This document shows positions 1 to 6,721 of a stretch of 64,000 nt of DNA, one piece after another. Within the stretch, counting starts at the first letter, position 1; each line of letters begins with the position of its first letter. A model generated the notes under the pieces. It was not told the DNA's origin. It did no database searches and saw only the letters and a program-made list of their open reading frames with translations. Source of the stretch: Marseilla massiliensis (GTDB taxonomy: Bacteria > Bacteroidota > Bacteroidia > Bacteroidales > Bacteroidaceae); contig NZ_JACJJG010000004.1 in assembly GCF_016899855.1 (NCBI RefSeq), positions 29,810 to 93,809 of the forward strand. The letters run 5' to 3'. A program made the position numbers and the translations under genes.

Positions 1-596
1 ACCTCGATAGGCGTATTCGGATCTATACGATGCTGATAAAAGACACCCAATGTCTCCACTCCGAGATTACGCAATGAATTCTCGCACACACGACGAATGT
101 TAGCAGGCGTACTGTCCTCCTCCGTTTTCATCTGTACTCCATTAACAAACTTATGTCCGAATTTGGATGAGACAAATACACGGTCGGTATAACCTCTCAA
201 TGCTTCGCCTACTAATTTTTCATTGACATGGTAGCCATAGCTTTCTGCCGTATCAAAAAGTGTTATGCCTCGTTCAACGGCTTCACGCACAAGGGCTATT
301 TCCGCTTTACGATCCGGATGCCAACTGCGGTTGTGATTCAGCCCCATACAGCCATACCCTATTGCTGATACGGTAAAAGCCGCTTTTCCACTGCCTAACG
401 TACGTTGACAACGTACCGCAGCCATACTGGGCGGAACGCTTCGGTTCGCCCAGTATGGCTGTATTCCAACAGCACTTCCGGCAGCTTTGACTTTCTCCAA
501 AGATGGAGACATGCAAAATGCCATGCTGCTAATGGCTGCCGCCTTTAAAAATCCTCGACGGTCCATTTCAATACGATTTTCTTTCTCTTTCTTCAT
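1..596 (-). CDS. Aldo/keto reductase with Tat-like signal, C-terminus cut by window edge
   Basis: NAD(P)H-dependent carbonyl reductase family. Reading the minus strand from the ATG at 594-596 gives about 198 residues before the window ends, so the C-terminal part is missing. The N-terminus carries a twin-arginine motif (DRRGFLKAAA, about residues 12-21), so export through Tat with bound cofactor is likely. The catalytic tetrad is visible: Asp and Tyr in LFDTAESYG, Lys in SSKFG, His in FYQHRID. It is closely related to the gene at 57675-58841, which has the same signal and core motifs. The linker between the signal and the barrel is coded by a perfect 15-bp inverted repeat (419-461). An AraC regulator lies divergently upstream and is the likely controller. 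Substrate unknown. Confidence 0.88.
   Translation of the reverse strand, partial: MKKEKENRIEMDRRGFLKAAAISSMAFCMSPSLEKVKAAGSAVGIQPYWANRSVPPSMAAVRCQRTLGSGKAAFTVSAIGYGCMGLNHNRSWHPDRKAEIALVREAVERGITLFDTAESYGYHVNEKLVGEALRGYTDRVFVSSKFGHKFVNGVQMKTEEDSTPANIRRVCENSLRNLGVETLGVFYQHRIDPNTPIE
419..461. repeat. Perfect 15-bp inverted repeat inside the reductase linker
   Basis: The arms 419-433 (CAGCCATACTGGGCG) and 447-461 are exact reverse complements around a 13-nt loop. The repeat lies in the coding sequence between the Tat signal and the catalytic domain, a stretch that does not align with the paralogue at 57675-58841. It could be a small inserted palindrome or an mRNA hairpin. Confidence 0.75.
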
Positions 597-695
597 GATG
601 TAATTGCCTTAATATTCCGTTATGTATAAATCCATAAATAAAGTATATTGCGAAATGCCATCTTTTGAATTGCCAGAGGCAGCATATTACGCATT

Positions 696-733
696 AAAAG
701 ACGGCCTCTTGCCTGACAATAGGCCACCTTTTG
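696..733. repeat. Intergenic hairpin of the AAAGACGGCCTTT family (copy 1)
   Basis: AAAAGACGGCCT at 696-707 pairs with AGGCCACCTTTT at 721-732: two 5-bp blocks with an AC/AC internal mismatch. It lies in the 393-bp divergent gap between the reductase (start 596) and the AraC gene (start 990), not at a gene end. Apart from this hairpin and two -7 boxes I see nothing in that gap. Confidence 0.55.
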
Positions 734-788
734 AAAAACATATTGTTACCGACAACGGGTCTATTTCCACATATATGGTTCACTGACG

Positions 789-796
789 CAAAATTA
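789..796 (-). promoter_or_regulatory. -7 box for the truncated aldo/keto reductase
   Basis: Minus-strand TAATTTTG fits TAnnTTTG, about 190 nt upstream of the ATG at 596. No good -33 element is visible, so this is tentative. Confidence 0.4.
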
Positions 797-959
797 CGGG
801 ATAATAATAATCAATCCTGTACCCGAACCACGGATATAACAACCAATTTCGCAGGTGACATAACCTATCGAAATCGCAACTCGCGGATTATGTCGAAGTT
901 ACGGGAGCACGGTATATCTTTTCTTATGGCATAACATCAACCATTACAAGAAAAAACTG

Positions 960-967
960 TATATTTG
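960..967 (+). promoter_or_regulatory. -7 box of the AraC-family gene
   Basis: TATATTTG matches the Bacteroidetes -7 consensus exactly, 22 nt upstream of the ATG at 990; this supports that start and implies a short leader. Confidence 0.6.
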
Positions 968-989
968 CAAACATTAAGCAAACCTGTTT

Positions 990-1883
990 ATGAATGAAAT
1001 TACAAAGCTCAAAACAGTACAGGACTACTGTGACCTTTTCGGCATAGAAGCATTGCATCCGTTGATAAGCATTGTGAATTGCGACAAGATGAAACCGATT
1101 CGCCACGGCCGCAGGCTTTACAATATTTATGGAATTTTGCTGAAAGACAGCGATTGCGGAATAATGAATTACGGAAAAAGCGTTTACGATTATGAAAAGG
1201 GAACAGTTCTTTTTGCCGCACCCGGACAAGTCATGGGAATCAACGATGACGGACAGCTGCACCAACCGGCGGGATGGGCGTTAGTATTCCATCCGGAACT
1301 ACTGCGCGGCACCCCATTGGCACACTCAATAAAAGACTATACATATTTTTCTTATAATACCAACGAAGCATTGCATCTTTCTGAGAACGAGAGACATACC
1401 ATAACCGAGTGCAAGGAAAAAATAGAGGCGGAATTACAATATCCATCAGACAAACACAGTAAACCACTAATACTTGACAATGTAAAATTGCTTCTTGACT
1501 ACTGCATCCGTTTCTATGACAGGCAGTTCACTACACGTGAAAACATGAACCGCGATATCCTCTCACGCCTTGAATCGTTGCTGGACGACTATTTCCGTTA
1601 CGGCAAACCTGCCACAGAAGGCCTGCCCACCGTACAGTATTGTGCAGACAGACTCTGCCTATCACCCAACTACCTTAGCGACTTATTAAGAAATACGACT
1701 GAACTGTCTGCCCTGAAACACATCCAGCTAAAAGCTCTTGACGTGGCTAAAGCACGCATGTACGATACTGATACGTCAGTCAGCGAGATTGCCTACAGCC
1801 TTGGCTTTCAGTATCCTCAGCATTTCATCAGGTGGTTTAAGAGAATGACAGGATTCACTCCTGGCGAATACAGGGAGCAGTAA
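990..1883 (+). CDS. AraC-family transcriptional regulator
   Basis: A 297-residue DNA-binding regulator. The N-terminal two thirds look like a cupin-type sensory domain (GTVLFAAPGQ is the typical strand-turn). The C-terminal 100 residues form the double helix-turn-helix of the AraC/XylS family: SPNYLSDLLR in the first HTH, and VSEIAYSLGF followed by FKRMTGFTPGEYR in the second. It is transcribed divergently from the truncated aldo/keto reductase, the usual arrangement for a regulator and its target, so it probably senses a substrate or stress linked to that enzyme. The inducer cannot be read from the sequence. Confidence 0.9.
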   Translation: MNEITKLKTVQDYCDLFGIEALHPLISIVNCDKMKPIRHGRRLYNIYGILLKDSDCGIMNYGKSVYDYEKGTVLFAAPGQVMGINDDGQLHQPAGWALVFHPELLRGTPLAHSIKDYTYFSYNTNEALHLSENERHTITECKEKIEAELQYPSDKHSKPLILDNVKLLLDYCIRFYDRQFTTRENMNRDILSRLESLLDDYFRYGKPATEGLPTVQYCADRLCLSPNYLSDLLRNTTELSALKHIQLKALDVAKARMYDTDTSVSEIAYSLGFQYPQHFIRWFKRMTGFTPGEYREQ

Positions 1884-1913
1884 TAACCGCAACCATTTTT
1901 CCATAAAAATCCG

Positions 1914-1921
1914 TATCTTTG
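1914..1921 (+). promoter_or_regulatory. -7 box upstream of trmN6
   Basis: TATCTTTG, about 135 nt before the trmN6 ATG at 2056. No in-frame upstream start is convincing, so the leader is probably untranslated. Confidence 0.5.
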
Positions 1922-2055
1922 CAGACATGCATACCGAAAGAGACCTGTAACGGTACAATCGCCAACAGGCACGCACGGATACGTCATCACAGGCGGGCTC
2001 TCCCGCATGGAGCGCGCCGCAAGTTTCGGACAGTAACAACAAAAAAATACATACT

Positions 2056-2763
2056 ATGCCTAACGACTATTTTACGTTCAAGGGTTTTACGGTGCGCCAG
2101 GACAGGTGCGCCATGAAAGTGGGCACGGACGGCGTTCTGCTTGGTGCATGGGCCCGCTCGCCCGGCAGGCGCATTCTCGATATCGGCACGGGCACGGGCC
2201 TGATAGCCCTGATGATGGCCCAGCGATACACCGGTGCCCACATAACGGCCATCGACATTGAACCTGGCGCCTGCGCCCAGGCCCGCGAGAACGCCGTGGC
2301 AGCGGGGATGGCCGACAGGATAAGCGTTTCCAACTGCCGCCTGCAGGACTTCGACGGCGGCGGTGCCTGCTTCGACACAATAGTATGCAATCCGCCGTTT
2401 TACTCCGGCACGCCGAGGAGCAAGAGCCCCGAGCGCACGCTGGCGCGCAGCGCCTCGTCACTACCCGCTGGCGAGCTGTTCGACCATGCAGCACACCTGT
2501 TGACCGACGACGGCCAGATGTCGTTGATCGTCCCGGCTGCATGCTTCGGCACATTCGACGCCGAGGCCGCCATGGCGGGCCTGTGGCCGCACCGCGTATG
2601 CGCCCTGCGGACAGTGGCGCGCAAGCCCGTCAGCAGGTATTTACTTGCCTACGGCAAACAGAGGACCGATGGCGTTGAACGGTCCGAAGAGTGCATCATG
2701 GGTACCGACGGCGGTCGGTCGGCATGGTATGCGGCGCTAACGGAGGATTTCTATCTCGGCTGA
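2056..2763 (+). CDS. trmN6: tRNA1(Val) (adenine(37)-N6)-methyltransferase
   Basis: S-adenosylmethionine-dependent N6-methylation of A37 in tRNA1(Val), YfiC/TrmN6 family, cytoplasmic. The 235 residues match the family length. Motifs: FTVRQDRCAMKVGTDGVLLG near the N-terminus (typical of the family), SAM motif I DIGTGTGLIAL, acidic motif II AIDIE, and the N6-adenine signature NPPF at about residue 112. Local GC content is clearly higher than in the flanking regulators, as for several other genes here, but codon use looks like host coding sequence. It appears to be a single-gene unit. Confidence 0.9.
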   Translation: MPNDYFTFKGFTVRQDRCAMKVGTDGVLLGAWARSPGRRILDIGTGTGLIALMMAQRYTGAHITAIDIEPGACAQARENAVAAGMADRISVSNCRLQDFDGGGACFDTIVCNPPFYSGTPRSKSPERTLARSASSLPAGELFDHAAHLLTDDGQMSLIVPAACFGTFDAEAAMAGLWPHRVCALRTVARKPVSRYLLAYGKQRTDGVERSEECIMGTDGGRSAWYAALTEDFYLG

Positions 2764-3163
2764 ACCGCCTCCACCCAACACGTGGGCGGGCACACATAAT
2801 TTACCGGTACGGAAGGCAGTTACGGAAGACAGTCTCTTATCTTGAAAAAAGCGGCCATCCACAAGCTTATATACGGCATATCGCAAACCGGTTGGCGGCA
2901 TATCACAACCAGGCAGAGCAGCCATACAGACTTCATGCTATCACGCTTGACGGACATCCGTCAGCTGGCGGACTAGCTTATCCCTAACGTTATGCATGAC
3001 GGACATACGAAAGACAAAGAATCTCCATATTTACGCAAAGGCACAACAAAGCGTATCAAAAAGCGAAATCGGAGTGGCGAAAATAAAAAACGCCCTACTT
3101 CTTTTGATGTCCAATACCGTTTTTTATATAAAAGCACTATCTTTGTCTTGAAATTAGGAAAAT
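2764..3163. other. Intergenic 400 bp without a supported gene
   Basis: Short overlapping frames here have no recognisable product. A small palindrome TGACGGACATCCGTCA lies at 2948-2963, and its half TGACGGACAT recurs at 2997-3006. The right end carries the promoter of the next AraC gene. Confidence 0.5.
3138..3145 (+). promoter_or_regulatory. -7 box of the second AraC-family gene
   Basis: TATCTTTG, 18 nt upstream of the ATG at 3164; the short spacing supports that start. Confidence 0.55.
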
Positions 3164-4021
3164 ATGCAAGAGCAACTTCCACAACACAAGGCTTACATGC
3201 TCTCTGACTTCGGCATACGTCTCAGAAAGATGATTTCCTCACAAGACGGGAATGCGCCTATGACGTATGCCCATCAAGACGATTACTATGTAATGGGATT
3301 GGTAGAAGGGGGAAGCGGACGCGGCTTAATAGACTTCAAGGAGGTTTGCGTATCCCGTGGAGACATGTTCGTCATCCAGCCGGGTCAGGTACACCGCTTC
3401 ATAAGTTCAAATGATATAGAAGGTTGGCTGCTTTTTGTCGACAGTGGCTTTATCGGCCATGCTGAAAAGCGTATCTTTAACGGATTTCTGTTGTCAACCA
3501 CATCTCCTTTATTCAAAATCGACAATAAACGGCATAATGAGCTTAGGCAAGTCATTGCCATGATTGCAAGCCGGATTGATACTGGCGATGACGATTTGAC
3601 AAGAACGACAATAATACGGCTTACAGAAACATTCACGGGAATTGTTGTCGAAGCCATAAGGGAAACCGGAGCGTTGCAAGAGAAGCACGGCGGCAGACAG
3701 ATGGAAATAGCATTGTCTTTTCTCCATCTTCTGGCCGAACATATTACCATAAACCGTTCGCCATCCTATTATGCATCATTGTTAAACATTTCGCCTGGTT
3801 ACCTGAATGAGATTGTCAAGGAAGTAACCGGGATGAGCGTGACATTGTATATAAGGAATGAACTGATATTGCAAGCCAAGCGTTTGCTTGTTCATACGGG
3901 TCTCTCCATAAAGGAAATTTCCAACATGCTCGGCATAGACGACTATGCTTATTTCTCACGTATTTTCATGCAAACCACAGGTATCAGCCCAAGTGCATTC
4001 AGGCTGAAAAACCATGGATAA
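3164..4021 (+). CDS. AraC-family transcriptional regulator (cupin sensor)
   Basis: A 285-residue regulator. The N-terminus is a cupin-like AraC ligand domain (YVMGLVEGGSGRG, then RGDMFVIQPGQVHRF). The C-terminus is the AraC HTH pair: YYASLLNISPGYLNEIVKEV, then SIKEISNMLGIDDYAYFSRIF and the closing FMQTTGISPSAFR. Its 3' end sits 70 bp before the frameshifted ferredoxin gene, which has its own promoter, so that gene is the obvious candidate target. Ligand unknown. Confidence 0.9.
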   Translation: MQEQLPQHKAYMLSDFGIRLRKMISSQDGNAPMTYAHQDDYYVMGLVEGGSGRGLIDFKEVCVSRGDMFVIQPGQVHRFISSNDIEGWLLFVDSGFIGHAEKRIFNGFLLSTTSPLFKIDNKRHNELRQVIAMIASRIDTGDDDLTRTTIIRLTETFTGIVVEAIRETGALQEKHGGRQMEIALSFLHLLAEHITINRSPSYYASLLNISPGYLNEIVKEVTGMSVTLYIRNELILQAKRLLVHTGLSIKEISNMLGIDDYAYFSRIFMQTTGISPSAFRLKNHG

Positions 4022-4069
4022 TCCAAGTGTTGCCTTATTCTGTCCATACGCTTTTTTAACTGGAATACT

Positions 4070-4077
4070 TAATTTTG
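4070..4077 (+). promoter_or_regulatory. -7 box of the ferredoxin/DUF4405 gene; decides the start
   Basis: TAATTTTG ends 14 nt before the ATG at 4092. The frame is open back to 4014, but an upstream start would lie before the promoter, so 4092 is preferred. Confidence 0.55.
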
Positions 4078-4091
4078 CAGCAAAAAAAGTA

Positions 4092-4732
4092 ATGAAAACG
4101 AAAAAAACGACAACCGGATATGTCACAATGGATCTACGTCACTGCACGGCATGTTGGGAATGTATAAAGAAGTGTCCGAAAAAAGTGATAGGCAAGGCCG
4201 GTTTCCTTTGTCACAGGCATGCCGCATTCAAGAATGCCGCAGCCTGTATCGCCTGTGGCAAGTGTATAAAAACCTGTCCCAATGGCGTGTTCCTCAAGCC
4301 GGATGGAACTGTTTCCATCCACAAAGTAAACACAGGAATGTCATTCGGCATAGAACGGCTATTACCGATAGCATTCGCCGCATCGGCCGTTACCGGTATA
4401 GGTTTACATATTGCCGGGCATGGCGGTAACCATGAAACGTGGCACAATTGGGCAATTGCCCATATAGCGGCAACCTTCGTATGGGGCTGTTATCGGTTGC
4501 CGGTCACGTTAAACGCCACATATTATGGTATAGAACATTCATATCCAAAGGACTTGCCAAGAAAGATTGGATTACCTTTTCCGTATCAACGCTCTTTCTA
4601 TCGGTGACGATCACCGGCTTATTATTGATTGCGTATATAGGGGGAGCAAACTCGGACATTGGATTATTGCATTATAAACTCGGCATATTATTATCGGCGG
4701 TTTCCTTAATTCATGCTATCTGCCGTAAATGA
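4092..4732 (+). pseudogene. 4Fe-4S ferredoxin / DUF4405-type membrane protein, frameshifted
   Basis: The first part (4092 to about 4486, frame ending at 4607) has two iron-sulfur cysteine clusters, HCTACWECIKKCP and CIACGKCIKTCP, then a hydrophobic segment with histidines (GIGLHIAGHGGNHETWHNWAIAHIAATFVW). That protein becomes nonsense after VW, while the frame one base back (readable to the stop at 4730-4732) continues with GLLSVAGHVKRHI and two hydrophobic helices ending HAICRK, as expected for a DUF4405-like haem/membrane domain. The switch is at the GGGG run at 4483-4486, consistent with one lost base. Intact, it would be a membrane electron-transfer protein of about 213 residues. It could be a true mutation, an assembly error or, less likely, programmed -1 frameshifting. 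Confidence 0.72.
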
Positions 4733-4749
4733 TGTAATATGCAAGCATA

Positions 4750-4798
4750 AGGTATCATGTTTTTACTTCGGACGTACTGAAACACGAACTTGATACCT
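4750..4798. terminator. Possible bidirectional terminator between convergent genes
   Basis: AGGTATCA (4750-4757) and TGATACCT (4791-4798) form an 8-bp stem with a long loop between the converging ferredoxin and helicase genes. A weak signal. Confidence 0.35.
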
Positions 4799-4866
4799 AA
4801 AAAACAGAGGCTCAACTTTAAAGCAATCCAATAGCCTCCAGGGTAATCCAAACAAGGGTGGCCGCC

Positions 4867-6618
4867 TTACCCGCCTTCGCCGCCATGCAGGCTGACGGCG
4901 GCAAGACGCCTGCGGGCCTCGTGAGCCTCGGGATACAGCTCAAGGGCCTTGCGGTAATTAGCGGCGGCAGCCTCGGGCATGCGCTCACGCTCGCACTCCT
5001 TGCCAAGCAGCGTGTATTCGGCGGCAAGCTTCTTCATGAATTCGCGTTGGCGGCGCAGCGTGTCCTCAAGTCGCTCGTTCTCCCGCCTCAACGTGTTCAT
5101 CCTGTTAAGCTTCATGCGAATAAGGCGCCGTGCGGCTGGCTTCTCTATGTCGTAACGGTGGTGAATGGCCTTGAAGAAGCTGTCGAGAAAAGCGTCGAAA
5201 TCGCCGCCGTCGAATGCCGCTGCGGCGTCGTGATACTCCCTGTCGGCCTTTGACTCGTTGAGGGCTGAGGCTATCAGCCGGCCGTCGTTGTAGCCTTGGG
5301 CAAAGCGGAGTATCTCGGGTCTTACGAACACGTCCTCACGCCTGACGGGAGTCTCTAGGCTTATCCCCTCAAGCGACGTACAGCGCGACAGGGCTACGTA
5401 GGCCTGACCTCCGGCAAACACGCCTCCGGTAAAGTCGATGTTGACCTGTCTGAAAGTAAGTCCCTGGCTCTTGTGCACCGTTATAGCCCACGCAAGGCGG
5501 ATGGGGAACTGTACGTAACTGCCAATTTCCTCCTCATCTATTTTCTTCTCCTTGTCGTTGTACCTGTACTTCATGTTGCTCCAGCGCTCGCGATAGACGT
5601 CGTACCCGTTACCATCCTCGGTCACGACATAGAGAACGCCCTCGGCAGCGTCGAGTCCCTCGACGACGCCAAGAGTACCGTTGACCCATCGTCGGTCAAT
5701 GTCGTTCTTGATGAAGATGACCTGGGCCCCGGGCTTTACTTCAAGCTCTACGGGAGTGGGAAGGCTGCTTTCGGGAAACTCACCTTTCACCTCGCCGCGG
5801 AACGTCACCGCTCTGCCTGGCAGCCGCTCGAGCTGACGAGCGTTGATATAGTCTACCGTGTCACGGCGGGTGGACAGGGTGATGGCAAGCCGGCCGCCTG
5901 TGGTGTCAAGCCGCCTGCCCACCCTGGCGTTAAGCGCCTGCAAATCAGACTGCTGCACGTCACCCGTGCGGATATGGTCGAGAATGGAGATGAATGCGGG
6001 GTCGCTCTGCCTGTACACCTTGCGCAGTTCAATGCAGACAAGGCGCATCTCGCGGAACACTCGGGCCCCGAAGAAGAAGCTCGTGGAATAAAAGGGGCGT
6101 AGCATTTTGCGCTCATCCTCTCTGACCACCGGCTCAAGTTGGTATATGTCACCCACGAGCAGCAGCTGCTTGCCGCCGAACGGCTCGCGCATGTTGCGCG
6201 AATAGACGCGCAGCACACGGTCGATGAAGTCGATTATGTCGGCCCTTACCATGCTTATCTCGTCGATAACCACCAGCTCAACCTCACGCAGTATCTTGCG
6301 CTTCTCCGAACTGTACTTCAGTGTGTTGCGAATGTTGCGCGGCGTATAACGCGAGTCATTGGGCAGCAGCGGATGGAATGGCAGCTTGAAGAAGCTGTGC
6401 AGGGTGGAGCCACCTGCGTTAATGGCCGAAATGCCTGTAGGCGCCAGCACGACATGCTTCTTCCTGACATTGGCGCAGATGTAGCGCAGGAATGTCGACT
6501 TGCCCGTACCGGCTTTGCCTGTCAGGAACAGCGAGCGCCTGGTATATTGTATTATCTGCAAAGCCTGCTGCAGCTCATTGTTCTCAATATCGATATCTGG
6601 CATATTATCCAAGTGCAT
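4867..6618 (-). CDS. PIF1/RecD2-like SF1B helicase
   Basis: ATP-dependent 5'-3' DNA helicase of the PIF1 type, 583 residues. Walker A GKAGTGKS is at residues 34-41, the glycine/histidine motif TLHSFF follows, and Walker B is VVIDEISMV at about 116-124. The late motif HKSQGLTF and the UvrD-like end ALSRCTSLEGI are present. The last 75 residues are not part of the usual helicase: a charged coiled coil (LRRENERLEDTLRRQREF) followed by one TPR-like helix pair (AAAANYRKALELYPEAHEARR). MPDIDI, five codons in, is an alternative start. The gene is GC-rich and follows PBP1A by 103 bp on the same strand, so it may share that transcript. A role in fork or G-quadruplex processing is inferred from the family. 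Confidence 0.9.
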   Translation of the reverse strand: MHLDNMPDIDIENNELQQALQIIQYTRRSLFLTGKAGTGKSTFLRYICANVRKKHVVLAPTGISAINAGGSTLHSFFKLPFHPLLPNDSRYTPRNIRNTLKYSSEKRKILREVELVVIDEISMVRADIIDFIDRVLRVYSRNMREPFGGKQLLLVGDIYQLEPVVREDERKMLRPFYSTSFFFGARVFREMRLVCIELRKVYRQSDPAFISILDHIRTGDVQQSDLQALNARVGRRLDTTGGRLAITLSTRRDTVDYINARQLERLPGRAVTFRGEVKGEFPESSLPTPVELEVKPGAQVIFIKNDIDRRWVNGTLGVVEGLDAAEGVLYVVTEDGNGYDVYRERWSNMKYRYNDKEKKIDEEEIGSYVQFPIRLAWAITVHKSQGLTFRQVNIDFTGGVFAGGQAYVALSRCTSLEGISLETPVRREDVFVRPEILRFAQGYNDGRLIASALNESKADREYHDAAAAFDGGDFDAFLDSFFKAIHHRYDIEKPAARRLIRMKLNRMNTLRRENERLEDTLRRQREFMKKLAAEYTLLGKECERERMPEAAAANYRKALELYPEAHEARRRLAAVSLHGGEGG

Positions 6619-6721
6619 AAAAAGGGAAAGAGGAGAAACCGTACTTCAACGATGGCCGCAGAACTGAACTGTCCGCTATCCGCACGGTATCTCCCCATTC
6701 CATTAATCACGTTACGGTGTA

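Noticed and set aside
731..934. A 67-codon frame in the gap before the first AraC gene
   Set aside because: No start signal or recognisable sequence; it overlaps the repeat and promoter region.
2691..2987. A 98-codon frame overlapping the trmN6 3' end
   Set aside because: Starts inside trmN6 in another frame, with Arg/His-rich composition and no motif.
5473..6102. A 209-codon plus-strand frame opposite the helicase gene
   Set aside because: Antisense of the PIF1-like helicase; no signal or domain that stands up.
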